From: Planctomycetota bacterium
Lineage (GTDB): Bacteria > Planctomycetota > Planctomycetia > Pirellulales > Pirellulaceae
Length of the DNA stretch: 64,000 nucleotides
Reading direction: 5' to 3'
NCBI GenBank assembly: GCA_963204915.1
Contig: CAUJHS010000081.1
Span: 151,310 to 215,309 of the forward strand
The notes under the pieces were generated by a model, which made no database searches, was not told the DNA's origin, and was given only the letters and a program-made list of their open reading frames with translations. Made by a program: the position numbers and the translations under genes. Position 1 is the stretch's first letter. Each line of letters starts with the position of its first letter. Shown piece after piece: positions 8,139 to 18,407 of the stretch.

Positions 8139-9362
8139 TTATGGGATCAGATATACGCCCCCCAAGACAACGCCGGATTGGAGCAGCGCTCCTCGCAAAC
8201 TAATGGGGAATGGTTCGGCAAGCCACGGAGCACAGCTGCCCGGACGGTAAAGTCCTAACTGATATATACATTCGTTGGGCGGGTTAATGCCCATTTTATA
8301 CGGCAAAAAGGCGATACTGGCAAAGAAATGGGCGCCCGAGAGGAACGGTTGCACCACCGGACCTGCCGTATGTCCGTATCGTTCTAGCTGCAACTCTTCA
8401 AAATACAGTGGTTTATGGCACAACGCCGACGCTTTCCAAGTAAACGTGGTTTGCACGAATTGCCGGCCGAGGTACGGGTCGTCGGCCAGCGTGCATTCCG
8501 AAGGCAAATTCCACCACGCATTGACGAAGCACAAGTCGTCATCGCTCAATTCATGCACGGGAAGTTGAACGACCTGACCATCGCCGGTGCTAACGTAAAC
8601 GCGACCAAAACGATAGTCGGTCCAACGTCCTTCGGCAACGATGTTGCCCTGTTGGTCGCGCCAAGTACGCGGCCCCGCCAAGGCAAGACGGGCGTTGCGG
8701 CTGTCTTCGATGCTCTCGGCGTTGTTATTTTGATTCTCGCTGTCGCTTTGTCCGTAGAACGCCCCTCCCTCGGGGCGAAATCCGGGAGTGATGTCCACCG
8801 AAATATCGGAAATTCGCATCCGCTTCAGGAAATCGCGAACGCGTTGACAATTTTCGGCGTCCTGACAGCAATTGCGATCGTTATAAATCCGGTCACACGG
8901 CGGCTCGTTGGATCGGGCCTCAGGAAGGAACCGTCCGTTCGACGGACTCGGTTCAATGAGCTGGCCCTGGCCCAAACCCGGAAGCGGTTCTGGCTGCGGA
9001 GCCGATAATTCAGGCGTCATGGGCGCTGCGGGCGCCGGAGCGACTGTTCCAGGATTCGCGCCATTCAGTGGAAACGGCGCGGCGCTATCGTCCTGTTGTG
9101 CGACTCGATCGCCAAAGGGATCGGAAAACGGGTCTCCGCCAGCGAATCGAATGGATTTTCCTTCGTCCGCGTTGTCTCCCTCGCCATAACCCGCGGGATG
9201 GACGCCATAGCGACTGTACGCCGCCGTGGGGTCAGGACGCTGCCAACGCAATACCGGTGCAGGCGTAAATCGTCGTAGTTGATCGTTCAACTCGGGGGGA
9301 AACGCCCCAGGCGGTTGCGCCATAACGGCGCCGCAAAGCGAAGCGCCGGCCGCGACCGACAT
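8139..9362 (-). CDS. Exported SHD1-domain protein, planctomycete family
   Basis: About 407 residues from the ATG at 9362, giving a signal-peptide-like start (MSVAAGASLCGAVMAQ). The frame is open upstream into guaB and would add an arginine-rich segment (WRRSRRLL) that makes a better signal n-region, so the true start may be an upstream codon. A low-complexity Pro/Gly/Glu region is followed by a Cys-rich stretch (CDRIYNDRNCCQDAENC). Next is an SLA1-homology-1-like domain (RTWRDQQGN ... GRVYVSTGDGQVVQLP ... LSDDD) and a conserved C-terminal domain with GAHFFASIAFLPYKMG. I recall this last domain as planctomycete-specific. Function is unknown; a periplasmic or envelope role is inferred. It lies 28 bp after guaB and is probably co-transcribed. 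Confidence 0.75.
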   Translation of the reverse strand: MSVAAGASLCGAVMAQPPGAFPPELNDQLRRFTPAPVLRWQRPDPTAAYSRYGVHPAGYGEGDNADEGKSIRFAGGDPFSDPFGDRVAQQDDSAAPFPLNGANPGTVAPAPAAPMTPELSAPQPEPLPGLGQGQLIEPSPSNGRFLPEARSNEPPCDRIYNDRNCCQDAENCQRVRDFLKRMRISDISVDITPGFRPEGGAFYGQSDSENQNNNAESIEDSRNARLALAGPRTWRDQQGNIVAEGRWTDYRFGRVYVSTGDGQVVQLPVHELSDDDLCFVNAWWNLPSECTLADDPYLGRQFVQTTFTWKASALCHKPLYFEELQLERYGHTAGPVVQPFLSGAHFFASIAFLPYKMGINPPNECIYQLGLYRPGSCAPWLAEPFPISLRGALLQSGVVLGGVYLIP

Positions 9363-9390
9363 CAACAACCGACGGGAGCGCCGCCAGAGC

Positions 9391-10878
9391 CTAATGACTG
9401 TCGCTCTTGCGCTCGAATTCGGTGCTGTAATTGGGTGCTTCCTGCGTAATGACAATGTCATGGGGGTGACTTTCTCGCACACTTGCCGCTGACACCTGGA
9501 TGAACCGCGCTTCCGAACGCAGTTCTTCGATTGTGCGCGTGCCGCAATAGCCCATTCCGGCGCGAAGTCCGCCGACAAGTTGATACACAAAGTCGCTGAG
9601 CGGCCCCTTAAAGGGAACGCGCCCCTCGACGCCCTCGGGAACCAGTTTGCCGGTCGGCGTCGGTCCCGGCGACGCCTGTCGGTAGCGCTCGCTGGAGCCC
9701 TTGACCATCGCTCCCAGCGAACCCATACCGCGATAAATCTTGAATGTTCGTCCCTGGTATAAAATCATGTCGCCGGGGCTTTCGGCCAGACCGGCGAACA
9801 ATCCGCCAATCATCACCGAATGGGCGCCCGCCGCCACGGCCTTGGTGATATCGCCGGAATAGCGAATGCCACCGTCGGCGATCACCGGCGTACCACTGTC
9901 GCGCGCCGCCACGGCGGCTTCGTAAATCGCGGAAATTTGTGGAACTCCGACTCCAGAGATCATGCGTGTCGTGCAGATCGATCCGGGCCCGATTCCCACT
10001 TTGACTGCGTCGGCGCCGGCGTTGATTAAGTCGCGTGCGCCTTCGGCAGTCGCCACGTTTCCGGCAATAACATCAATATCCCACTGACGTTTGATTTGCT
10101 TGACGGTCTCGATCACGTTCGACGAATGACCATGCGCACTGTCGACCACCAGCACGTCGACCCCGTTGCCAATCAGATTTTCAGCGCGTTCAAGGTCGAA
10201 AACTCCCACGGCCGCGCCAACTCGCAGCCTGCCCCGGCGGTCTTTACAGGCCTGGGGAAACCGCTTCATCATGTCGATGTCGCGAATCGTGATGAGTCCC
10301 GTTAATTTGTATGATTCGTCAACCAGCAAAAGTTTCTCCACCTTTTTTTCCGTTAAAATCCGCTCAGCCTCTTCAAGCGTCACGGTTCCGGTGGCGGTGA
10401 CCAAGTTTTCCTTGGTCATAACGTGCGAAATGGGCTGGTCTTTCTTTTCCAGGAATCGCAAATCCCGGCGAGTAAGAATTCCAGCAAGGCGCCCATCTTT
10501 ATGCGTTATGGGGATGCCCGATACGTTATGCTGGCTCATGAGCTCGCGAGCCTGCGCCACCGACGCTTCCGGCCTGAGCGTCACCGGGTCGTCGATAATT
10601 CCATTGGCGCTGCGTTTGACTTTGTAAACTTCCTCGGTCTGTCGGGTAACCGACATATTTTTGTGAATCACGCCCAGACCACCCTCTTTGGCCAGCGCAA
10701 TCGCCATCGCGCTCTCGGTCACCGTGTCCATGGGCGAACTGAGCAGTGGAATGTTCAAGGTAATTCTCTTCGTAAGTGATGTTTTGACATCAACTTCCGA
10801 AGGAACGACCTCACTATACCGCGGCTCCAAAAGCACGTCGTCAAACGTGATGGCCGTGTATTTAATCTTCTCTTGCAT
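9391..10878 (-). CDS. guaB: IMP dehydrogenase
   Basis: A 495-residue enzyme that oxidises IMP to XMP with NAD, the committed step of GMP synthesis. The (beta/alpha)8 barrel has [12 protein letters not shown] at the N-terminus and the active-site loop [15 protein letters not shown], with the catalytic cysteine in ICTT. The mobile flap region follows ([15 protein letters not shown]). Two CBS domains are inserted at about residues 95-210 ([30 protein letters not shown]). A TTG lies 6 nt upstream, but AGGAAGG is 9 nt from the ATG at 10878 and only 3 nt from the TTG, which decides for the ATG. Confidence 0.97.
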   Translation of the reverse strand: MQEKIKYTAITFDDVLLEPRYSEVVPSEVDVKTSLTKRITLNIPLLSSPMDTVTESAMAIALAKEGGLGVIHKNMSVTRQTEEVYKVKRSANGIIDDPVTLRPEASVAQARELMSQHNVSGIPITHKDGRLAGILTRRDLRFLEKKDQPISHVMTKENLVTATGTVTLEEAERILTEKKVEKLLLVDESYKLTGLITIRDIDMMKRFPQACKDRRGRLRVGAAVGVFDLERAENLIGNGVDVLVVDSAHGHSSNVIETVKQIKRQWDIDVIAGNVATAEGARDLINAGADAVKVGIGPGSICTTRMISGVGVPQISAIYEAAVAARDSGTPVIADGGIRYSGDITKAVAAGAHSVMIGGLFAGLAESPGDMILYQGRTFKIYRGMGSLGAMVKGSSERYRQASPGPTPTGKLVPEGVEGRVPFKGPLSDFVYQLVGGLRAGMGYCGTRTIEELRSEARFIQVSAASVRESHPHDIVITQEAPNYSTEFERKSDSH

Positions 10879-11034
10879 CGACAAACACCTTCCTGCGAGG
10901 GGTGGCGGGCGGTTTGAAGATAATCCCGCATCTTATCACGGCGCAGCGACGAATGTCGAGAGTGCGGCTTGCACCGTTATACGAAAACCGTTCTCTTACA
11001 GACGTTGACCGCAACGAACGAAATAGGCTTTGGA

Positions 11035-13554
11035 ATGACGATTTACCCTTCGCGCGATGAAATTGCCGCTTCCTATCTTGAGCAGCTCCCCTATCCGCCC
11101 TATCCCGTGCAGGAAGAGGCCTTATTGGCTTGGTTCACTTCGGACCAAGGTGTCATGGTTTGTGCGCCTACCGGCACCGGCAAAACTCTCATTGCCGAAG
11201 CCGCCCTGTACGAGGCCCTACACACCGGCAAAACGGCGTATTACACCACGCCCTTGATCGCGCTGACGGAGCAAAAGTTCCAGGAAATGCAGGAAGCCGC
11301 GCAGCGCTGGGGGTTCTCGCCTTATGAGATTGGCTTGGTTACGGGCAACCGGCGAGTGAATCCTGACGCGCGAGTTCTCGTCGTTGTGGCCGAAATCTTG
11401 CTCAATCGCTTGCTTCATCCCGCCGCGTTTGATTTCGGCGACGTTGCAGCCGTCGTCATGGACGAATTTCACAGTTTCAACGACCCAGAACGCGGCGTGG
11501 TTTGGGAGTTAACTCTTGGCATGTTGCCATCGCACGTTCGCTTGCTGCTGCTCTCAGCGACGGTGGGCAACACGATGGAGTTCATGGCTTGGCTCAACCG
11601 GGCGCACAATCGCAAAGTCGAGTTGGTCCAAAGTACAGAACGTAAAGTGCCTTTGGTGTATCGCTGGGTAGGCGACCAGCTCTTGACCGAGCAACTCGAG
11701 TTAATGGCGCGCGGAGATGATGAGTCGCGACTAACCCCTGCCTTGGTGTTTTGTTTCAATCGGGACGAATGTTGGAATGTGGCCGAGCAGCTCAAGGGCA
11801 AAAGTATGGTGAACGATCGTCAACAAGCCCTTCTAGCCGACGAGCTGAAACGCCACGATTGGTCGCAAGGCGCTGGACCCAAGCTGAAGCAAATCCTCAT
11901 GCGCGGCGTAGGAGTCCATCATGCCGGGGTGCTGCCCAAGTATCGGCGCATTGTAGAAGACCTGTTCCAGCGGAAGTTGTTGTCGGTGGCTGTCTGCACC
12001 GAAACGCTTTCTGCGGGCATTAATCTCCCGGCGCGGTCGGTAGTGCTGCCCACAATTATGAAGGGTCCGCCCGACAAAAAGCGCGTCATTGACCCGGCCG
12101 GCGCGCATCAAATTTTCGGTCGCGCTGGGCGACCCCAATTCGACAAACAAGGTTTTGTGTTCGTGCTGGCCCATGAGGACGATGTCAAGCTCGAGCGTTG
12201 GCGCGAGAAGTACGACCAAATTCCTGAAGACACCAAGGACCCTGGTTTGCTTCGAGCGAAAAAGGCGATGAAGAAGAAGATGCCGCGCCGTCGCGAGGGA
12301 GAAACGTACTGGACCGAAGCGCAGTTCGAGAAACTGCGCGACGCACCGCCGGCTCGCTTGATGAGCCGCGGTCCTCTTCCTTGGCGTCTGCTCGCGTATT
12401 TGCTCAAAGTGTCGCCGGCCATAGCTCCCATTCGAGAACTGGTTGGTAAACGTCTTACCGACAGCAAACAACTGGTGCAGCAGCAAGCGATGTTGCATCG
12501 AATGTTGATGACTCTGTGGCGCGCCGGCTATGTCGAGCTAGAGCCGACACCTCCGAAAAAGCCCGATCCGGCCGCCGCTTCCGATGCCGCGCCGGCGCTG
12601 AAAACATTTGATGCAACGCCCGAGGAGTCACCGCCAGAATCACAGCCCGTGGGGGCGTTTGGTTCGTTACTGCAACAGGCTCGTGGCGCCGCGGAAAAGC
12701 CAAAAACTCCTCAAAAAACGGCGAACCCCAAGACGGCGGATCAATCGGCCGAAGTTGAAGCGCCCTCGGCGGCCTACGAACCCGAGTTTGCGCATCCAAC
12801 ACCGGCGCTCGACCGGTTGTTGGTGTTCCGAAGCGTGAATCCGTTGTACGGCGCGTATCTGGTCAGTCAGTTAGGTATTGCTGACCCAGCCGAGCGAATT
12901 CAAGCATGGGAAAGCGTACTTGAGTTGCCCGGCACCATTGCGCGGTACGTTCGGGTTCCTCCGCATGAAGAACTTCCGCCGGGCCCCCTCGCTACGCAAC
13001 GGCTTGACGGCGAATTGCTGCGGCTTGGTTTGGCCACGCAAGAGCAAATCACGGGACCGAGTAAGGAAGAACAAGAAGAACGCCGCAACCGATCGTTCTA
13101 TGAGGAGCCACCGACACGAATTCTGCATCTCGCCGAAAAGTTGCGCATGATGTTCGACTACGAATTTCCCGGCGTGCATGACCTCTATACGAACGACGTG
13201 TGGGCGGCCGGCGAAGTGTTGCAATTCGACAATTTCAATTCCTACATCACGAGCAAGGGATTGCAAAAACAAGAGGGCATGATTTTCCGCCATTTGCTGC
13301 GGCTGTTGCTCTTGCTGGCGGAGTTTCAACAACTGGCGCCTGCCGAAGTGGAGCTCGATCAATGGAAGGCGGAACTGCAGGAAGTCAGCGATCGCATTGC
13401 GCATTGTTGCCGGGCGGTCGATCCGACGAGCACCGACATCGCCCTCGATCAAGCGAAACACGTCGCGGAGGTTGACGAAGGGGAACCAGCGCACAACCCG
13501 CCGCCAAGCGAAGAACCCGCGCCACGTTTTGGCGAAGGCCTATTTGACGACTAG
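11035..13554 (+). CDS. Ski2-like superfamily 2 DEAD/DEAH-box helicase
   Basis: An 839-residue helicase. Visible motifs: I, CAPTGTGKTLIAEAAL; II, VVMDEFHSFNDPERG (DEFH box); III, LLLSATVGN; then VFCFNRDECW, HHAGVLPKYRRIVEDLF, TETLSAGINLPAR (motif V) and QIFGRAGRPQFDKQGF (motif VI). This set is typical of Ski2/Mtr4-like helicases, which unwind RNA, or DNA in Hel308 relatives. After about residue 505 comes a Pro/Ala/Glu-rich linker, then a helical C-terminal region with no motif I can name. The ATG at 11035 is preferred over an upstream TTG because family-like sequence begins there (MTIYPSRDEIAASYLEQ). The gene stands alone, divergent from guaB across about 155 bp. Substrate is unknown. Confidence 0.88.
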   Translation: MTIYPSRDEIAASYLEQLPYPPYPVQEEALLAWFTSDQGVMVCAPTGTGKTLIAEAALYEALHTGKTAYYTTPLIALTEQKFQEMQEAAQRWGFSPYEIGLVTGNRRVNPDARVLVVVAEILLNRLLHPAAFDFGDVAAVVMDEFHSFNDPERGVVWELTLGMLPSHVRLLLLSATVGNTMEFMAWLNRAHNRKVELVQSTERKVPLVYRWVGDQLLTEQLELMARGDDESRLTPALVFCFNRDECWNVAEQLKGKSMVNDRQQALLADELKRHDWSQGAGPKLKQILMRGVGVHHAGVLPKYRRIVEDLFQRKLLSVAVCTETLSAGINLPARSVVLPTIMKGPPDKKRVIDPAGAHQIFGRAGRPQFDKQGFVFVLAHEDDVKLERWREKYDQIPEDTKDPGLLRAKKAMKKKMPRRREGETYWTEAQFEKLRDAPPARLMSRGPLPWRLLAYLLKVSPAIAPIRELVGKRLTDSKQLVQQQAMLHRMLMTLWRAGYVELEPTPPKKPDPAAASDAAPALKTFDATPEESPPESQPVGAFGSLLQQARGAAEKPKTPQKTANPKTADQSAEVEAPSAAYEPEFAHPTPALDRLLVFRSVNPLYGAYLVSQLGIADPAERIQAWESVLELPGTIARYVRVPPHEELPPGPLATQRLDGELLRLGLATQEQITGPSKEEQEERRNRSFYEEPPTRILHLAEKLRMMFDYEFPGVHDLYTNDVWAAGEVLQFDNFNSYITSKGLQKQEGMIFRHLLRLLLLLAEFQQLAPAEVELDQWKAELQEVSDRIAHCCRAVDPTSTDIALDQAKHVAEVDEGEPAHNPPPSEEPAPRFGEGLFDD

Positions 13555-13630
13555 GTTCAACCGCTTTTCGTTGACATCGCGCAGCGCTGTGACCTACCGC
13601 GCGGCGGAAAAACGTTCCAGGGGATGGCGG

Positions 13631-14965
13631 TTAAGTAGAAAGCAGAGACGGAATCACCGTGCCTTTGCTGAGCGCCATAGGGCGTCCGACCGGGGTTTCC
13701 AGTTCTTTGCTGGCGTCGATTCCCAGGGCGTGTAACACGGTGGCGTGAAGGTTGGCGACCTGAATTCCTTTGCCTTTCTCCAGTTCGTATTCCTCAGGAT
13801 GTTTCAACTCGCCCCCGTCCGGGTCGGTCTCACCAATCACGACGCCGCTGCGAATGCCGCCGCCGGCCAGAAGCACGCTGAAACCGTGGGGCCAGTGATC
13901 ACGTCCTCCGGCCGGATTCACCTTGGGTGTGCGGCCAAATTCGCCTCCACACAGCACGAGAGTTTGTTCAAACAAGCCGCGCTCTTTCAAGGTACGCAGG
14001 AGCGCCGCCAGGGCGGGATCGAGTGTCTTGACCTGGCTTTTGTGAATGTCGTGATTGTTGGCGTGACTGTCCCAGCCCGATAATTCAACCTCAACGCAAC
14101 GAACGCCAACTTCGACCAAACGCACCGCCGCCAGACAACTTCGCCCAAATGGCGTATCTCCAAACTGGTCGCGAATGCTTTGCGATTCCTCACGCACGTC
14201 AAATGCCTTGAGCTGCGACGAGTCCATCATTTTGAGCGCCTGGCCGATGGTCGTGCTTTGGAGCGTCTTGTGTTCTTCCATGCCTTTCAAGCGACCTCGG
14301 GCAAACGCTTGTTCCACGACTTGGAGCGCTTTACGGCGTTCGAGGAACCGTTCCTTTGACACGCGCTCCTGAACATCGGGAATCGGTCCTTGTGGGTCAA
14401 ACGTTTTGAAAGCGTCGTATTGATCGCCGAGATAACCGCCTCGTCCCGGCCAGGTGCCCGGAAGGATCGAAACATGCCGGGGGATTTCGGTCATACCCAC
14501 CGGCAGTTGATGGCAAATCACGGCGCCAATCGACGGATGCACTAACGTCGGATCAGGACGATAGCCCGTTTTGACGTTATAGGTAGCGCGTTCATGATCG
14601 CCTTCCCGACTGACCACGGAGCGCACCAGGGCGGCCGAATCCAATGCCTCGGCCGTTTGCTCCATTCCCTCGGCAAGCAACACGCCGGGAAGTTTCGTTT
14701 TGATGGCCTTGGTGCCAGCCGCGATGTACTTACCCGGATGCGGGTCGAACGTTTCAAGCTGACTTGGCCCGCCTTGTAACCACAGCAGGATGACCGATTT
14801 GGCTGGAGCGCCGCGCGGCGATTTTTCCGCGGCTCGCGCTAACATTTCGGCAACCGGCGTGAGCCAGCATAATCCGCTGACGCCCGCGGCCTTGAGCAAG
14901 GTCCGCCGGTTCCAATGGGCGATACTGCCGCAGTCCGTTTTCTGGATGGAAAGAGAATTCGTCAT
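13631..14965 (-). CDS. DUF1501 domain protein (Tat-exported, alkaline-phosphatase-like fold)
   Basis: A 444-residue protein of the DUF1501 family, greatly expanded in planctomycetes. The N-terminus has a twin-arginine signal, WNRRTLLKAAGVSG. Family segments follow: VILLWLQGGPSQLETFDPHPG, RSVVSREGDHERATYN, WDSHANNHD and LCGGEFGRTPKVN ... GRDHWPHGFSVLLAGGG. The fold is thought to be related to sulfatases and phosphatases, and the biochemical role is unknown. The start is the ATG at 14965, 32 bp after the DUF1549 gene. DUF1501 genes usually pair with DUF1549/1553 cytochrome-like genes, as here, which suggests one exported complex. Confidence 0.93.
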   Translation of the reverse strand: MTNSLSIQKTDCGSIAHWNRRTLLKAAGVSGLCWLTPVAEMLARAAEKSPRGAPAKSVILLWLQGGPSQLETFDPHPGKYIAAGTKAIKTKLPGVLLAEGMEQTAEALDSAALVRSVVSREGDHERATYNVKTGYRPDPTLVHPSIGAVICHQLPVGMTEIPRHVSILPGTWPGRGGYLGDQYDAFKTFDPQGPIPDVQERVSKERFLERRKALQVVEQAFARGRLKGMEEHKTLQSTTIGQALKMMDSSQLKAFDVREESQSIRDQFGDTPFGRSCLAAVRLVEVGVRCVEVELSGWDSHANNHDIHKSQVKTLDPALAALLRTLKERGLFEQTLVLCGGEFGRTPKVNPAGGRDHWPHGFSVLLAGGGIRSGVVIGETDPDGGELKHPEEYELEKGKGIQVANLHATVLHALGIDASKELETPVGRPMALSKGTVIPSLLST

Positions 14966-14997
14966 CGCGTACTCAATAGGATTTAGCTCAACAAGAC

Positions 14998-16623
14998 TTA
15001 ATGGTTCCACGAAAATTCGGTCGAGTTGACGAGCGTCCAATAGAGGTCTTCCATGCGTTCCGCTCGTTTGTCGCCCTTGGCGCCTTGGAGGCGTTCCGAG
15101 AAGTATCGGGCTTCCTCCGCTGTAGGACGACGCGACAATACGGCCAAGTAGGCCGTCTCTACCGCCTGGTCATCGGTGGGGGCGAGGGCGCCAATGCGCG
15201 AGGCGGCATTCAACAAACGGTTAGGCGCCGTGCGTTCTTGTACGAGGTTGCCATTGAGCATCAGCAAACGTTGCGGAATCGTGCCGCCCCGATCGTCAAA
15301 CTCGTCCTCCCCCATGTCGCCATACCGTTTGACGAACTCAGCTTCCTGGCCGAATCGGATGAGTTTCTTGATGATATGCGAGTCCGCGTCAATCGTCGTA
15401 AGCGAGGACGCCTGCAACAAACCGCCAGCCATTTGCTCGGGGCGTAGTCGCGTGAGGGGGAAAGCGGCCCAGGCGTCTTCATGGTCCATCGTAATTTCAA
15501 AGTCGGCCTGGCTGTCGCGCTGATAAACATCGCTCGCGGCTATGACGCGCACGAGTCGCTGGATATCGAACTGGTGCGCAATGAAATCGTCGGCCAGCAA
15601 CTCGAGACCGGGCGGGTACGGGCCTTCCAACGGAATGCTGTCGATTGGCTCCACCAGGGGTTTACCGAACATCAACGCCCACATGCGATTCACCATCGCG
15701 CGCGCAAAGGGCCGATTCTCCTTATGCGTCACCCAGCGCGCCAATTGCTCTCGCGGCGTTCCGTTGGGCTGAACCAAATCTTGATTAAACGGTGGCCGAA
15801 ATGGGACGTTTTCGGCTTTCTCCGCGTGAAGGTATTGATACTCGTACTGTTTCTTAGGATCATCGCGAATGCCCACCAGCGATTGGCCGGCCGGCGCGAA
15901 GTAGGCGGCCAGTTCGTGAAAGTCCGACTGGAGCCACGGCCCGCCCAAGTTGTCATCGTGGCATTGCACGCAATCGAGTCGCACGCCCAAGAACGCCCGA
16001 GTTGTGCGACCCGCAAGCCGCACCGGGTCAGGCTGGTTGTTTTGATCCTGCATGCAGGTGACGGTCACAAAATTGACCGCAGGATTGTCGGTCCACAAAC
16101 CTGAATCAGAAATCAAGTGACGCACGATCTCATCATAGCGGGTGTTTTGGTGAAGTTGATCGCTCAGCCATAGCACAAATCGGCGGCGGCGATACAACAA
16201 GAACGGACCGTTCTCGGTGCCGACGTACGCCCGCGCCAATCGCTCCGCAACATAATCCGAGTAGCGGCGATCGGCAAACAAGCGCGATAACCACCACTGT
16301 TCCGGATGCTCCGGCCGAGCTTCCTCGAACATGCGGATTTCTTCCAGCGAAGGAACGGCTCCGGTCAGCCCCAAAGAGATGCGACGCAAAATGGTCAAGT
16401 CAGGTGCGCGTGGCGTGGGAGAAACTTCTTGTTCACGCCAATGGGCCGCAAACTCCGCATTCAATTGATCAACGACCTGACGAAACTCGGCTTGCGAGTA
16501 AAATTGTGGTTGATGTCCCGGTGGGTTGGGATTCTCGGTGGCGTCGCCGTAAAGCAATCCTCCAATGAGGCCCGCCACGCCAAGCACGCATACCAAAACA
16601 AAAAGCAATCTTCGTGCGATCAC
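14998..16623 (-). CDS. DUF1549 domain exported protein with one CxxCH motif
   Basis: A 541-residue exported protein with an N-terminal membrane segment (RLLFVLVCVLGVAGLIGGLLYG). It then has the DUF1549 region (LRRISLGLTGAVPS, RYSDYVAERLARAYVG, RYDEIVRHLI) and LDCVQCHDD, a CxxCH site where a c-type heme could attach. The DUF1553-like second half holds NRPFARAMVNRMWALMFGKPLVEP and LNGNLVQERT. The usual fused N-terminal cytochrome-c domain is absent, so this is a short form. The start is GTG at 16623, and an AAGGG box lies about 10 nt before it. It is the first gene of a pair with the DUF1501 gene. Function is unknown. Confidence 0.9.
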   Translation of the reverse strand: MIARRLLFVLVCVLGVAGLIGGLLYGDATENPNPPGHQPQFYSQAEFRQVVDQLNAEFAAHWREQEVSPTPRAPDLTILRRISLGLTGAVPSLEEIRMFEEARPEHPEQWWLSRLFADRRYSDYVAERLARAYVGTENGPFLLYRRRRFVLWLSDQLHQNTRYDEIVRHLISDSGLWTDNPAVNFVTVTCMQDQNNQPDPVRLAGRTTRAFLGVRLDCVQCHDDNLGGPWLQSDFHELAAYFAPAGQSLVGIRDDPKKQYEYQYLHAEKAENVPFRPPFNQDLVQPNGTPREQLARWVTHKENRPFARAMVNRMWALMFGKPLVEPIDSIPLEGPYPPGLELLADDFIAHQFDIQRLVRVIAASDVYQRDSQADFEITMDHEDAWAAFPLTRLRPEQMAGGLLQASSLTTIDADSHIIKKLIRFGQEAEFVKRYGDMGEDEFDDRGGTIPQRLLMLNGNLVQERTAPNRLLNAASRIGALAPTDDQAVETAYLAVLSRRPTAEEARYFSERLQGAKGDKRAERMEDLYWTLVNSTEFSWNH

Positions 16624-16971
16624 AACCGACGGCCCTTAAGGAGAGGAAGGCGGTCTCTCTAGCGGGAGAGATTTGTTTGCTTTTGTAGCGCGCCGTAATA
16701 AAGCGTCACTCGCAATCGAGCCATACCAGGGACTTGGGTTCAAACTTCATTCCGAGTGAAACCTCGGCTGCCAACGACAAGTTTAAATCAATATAACATC
16801 AAAGGTTAAACTGCGTTTCTCCCGCGATTGTTTCGACCGTTTGGCCAATCGGCGGGTTTCCCGGAGAATTGGGCGTCCTAAACGTGAATTCGCCTTTTTC
16901 GTAAGAATCTTGGCAAGAATTGCCCTTTAAACGCGAATTACGCCTGACTCCCCGTTACTCTCGTGTGTTCC
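16624..16971 (+). other. Intergenic region upstream of a membrane protein gene
   Basis: About 350 bp between divergent genes. I see no gene or RNA motif. An AT-rich patch near 16780-16810 could hold a promoter for one or both genes, but no clear -35/-10 pair can be defended. Confidence 0.4.
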
Positions 16972-18294
16972 ATGTCCAATCCGCTCTCGCCATCGCCGAG
17001 TTCCGTGACGAATGCAGCGGACCGGGATGTTCCTCTAGACGCTGCCGTTTACGAGAGTAAGTTTGACCTCTCACTGGCCAGTGCAGCGACCGACTCAGAT
17101 GCCCTTTCGCCCGTCTATACAGCGGAGATCTTAGACGACGAAAAGACGGAATCGCCTACCACCGCGTCGGTAACGCCGCCTCGCGCTTGGCCGGTGCGGC
17201 TGTGGTTCGCTACGGCCTCCGCACTTCACTGGATGTTCGGCGTGGTGTGTTTGTTGCTAGGCTTGTCGATCCTGGCGTCTATTCCACTGCTTCAATTTCT
17301 AACGCTGGGTTATCTGCTGGAAGCCAGCGGTCGCGTGGCGCGCTCTGGGCGCGTGCGTGATGGTTTGATCGGCGTGCGCGGGGCGGCCCGCATTGGCGGA
17401 TTTATTCTCGGTGCATGGTTATGGCTTTTGCCGCTGCGCCTGACCGCGGACATGTGGTACGACGCGTGGTTGATCGACCCTCAAAGCCATGTGACCCAAG
17501 GTTGGCGAATTGGCTTCATAGCGCTCTGTGTCGCGATCTTTACCCATATTTGTTGGGCGTGGCTGCGCGGGGGGAAACTGCGCCACTTTGTTTGGCCGGC
17601 GCCGGTACGGTTGCTCAAGAGCCTGCCGCGCGTTGGAGTGCTGCTAGGTGAAAAGGCCGACGAACTTTGGGACTTCGTTGTCGCGATGCGGGCGCCGTAT
17701 TTCTTCTGGTTGGGGGTTCGCGGCTTCGCGGGCGCGCTGGTTTGGCTGTTTGTTCCTACGTTGTTACTGATTGCGGCGCTGCGGACGGAAGACGCGGGAC
17801 TCGGCGCTTTAATTGGACTTTTCGGCGGTGCGGTCATGGCGTGCGCGCTGCTCTACCTGCCGTTTCTGCAAACGCACTTCGCCGCAGAGAATCGCTTTCG
17901 CGCGTTTTTTGAGTGGCGCCGTGTACGCGACATGTTTCGACGCGCGCCTTTGGCGTTCTGGTGTGCGTTGTTGATTACGCTGTTGTTTGCGATCCCGCTT
18001 TATCTGTTTAAGATCGAAATTTTGCCGCGCGAAGCGCTTTGGCTGCCGGGACTTGTGTTCGTTACGTTCGCCTTGCCCGTAAGACTCTTGACCGGCTGGA
18101 CCGTTGGATTAGCGCGTCGGCGCGAAGCGCCCCGGCACTGGGTGTTCTGCTGGGCGTCGCGCTTGGCCGCCATCCCTGTCGTGTTGTTCTTCACGCTCAT
18201 TCTATTTATGACGCAATACATCTCTTGGTATGGCGCCTGGAGCTTATTCGAACAACACGCGTTTCTTATCCCGGCGCCATTCCTTGGCGGGTAA
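16972..18294 (+). CDS. Multipass membrane protein of unknown function
   Basis: About 440 residues. The first 75 are polar, Ser/Thr/Asp-rich and probably disordered and cytoplasmic. About eight hydrophobic segments follow, from roughly residue 85 (WMFGVVCLLLGLSILAS) to 435, separated by short Arg-rich loops (GRVARSGRVRDGLIGVRGA). Such loops are positive-inside candidates. I do not recognise a catalytic motif or a transporter family. A GTG three codons upstream is possible, but the ATG at 16972 gives a sensible N-terminus. It has no operon partner: the next gene is convergent. Confidence 0.75.
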   Translation: MSNPLSPSPSSVTNAADRDVPLDAAVYESKFDLSLASAATDSDALSPVYTAEILDDEKTESPTTASVTPPRAWPVRLWFATASALHWMFGVVCLLLGLSILASIPLLQFLTLGYLLEASGRVARSGRVRDGLIGVRGAARIGGFILGAWLWLLPLRLTADMWYDAWLIDPQSHVTQGWRIGFIALCVAIFTHICWAWLRGGKLRHFVWPAPVRLLKSLPRVGVLLGEKADELWDFVVAMRAPYFFWLGVRGFAGALVWLFVPTLLLIAALRTEDAGLGALIGLFGGAVMACALLYLPFLQTHFAAENRFRAFFEWRRVRDMFRRAPLAFWCALLITLLFAIPLYLFKIEILPREALWLPGLVFVTFALPVRLLTGWTVGLARRREAPRHWVFCWASRLAAIPVVLFFTLILFMTQYISWYGAWSLFEQHAFLIPAPFLGG

Positions 18295-18407
18295 CGCCGG
18301 ATACAAGATGGAACGCAGAAGACGCGCAAAGAATCTCTGCCCTTGAACAATGAGCAACGCCATCGGAACGGCGCTGCGAAACAGGCGACGCGGTAGAGAC
18401 CCTATGG

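Noticed and set aside
16741..16770. GGTTCAAAC string resembling a tRNA T-arm
   Set aside because: No acceptor, D or anticodon arms can be built around it.
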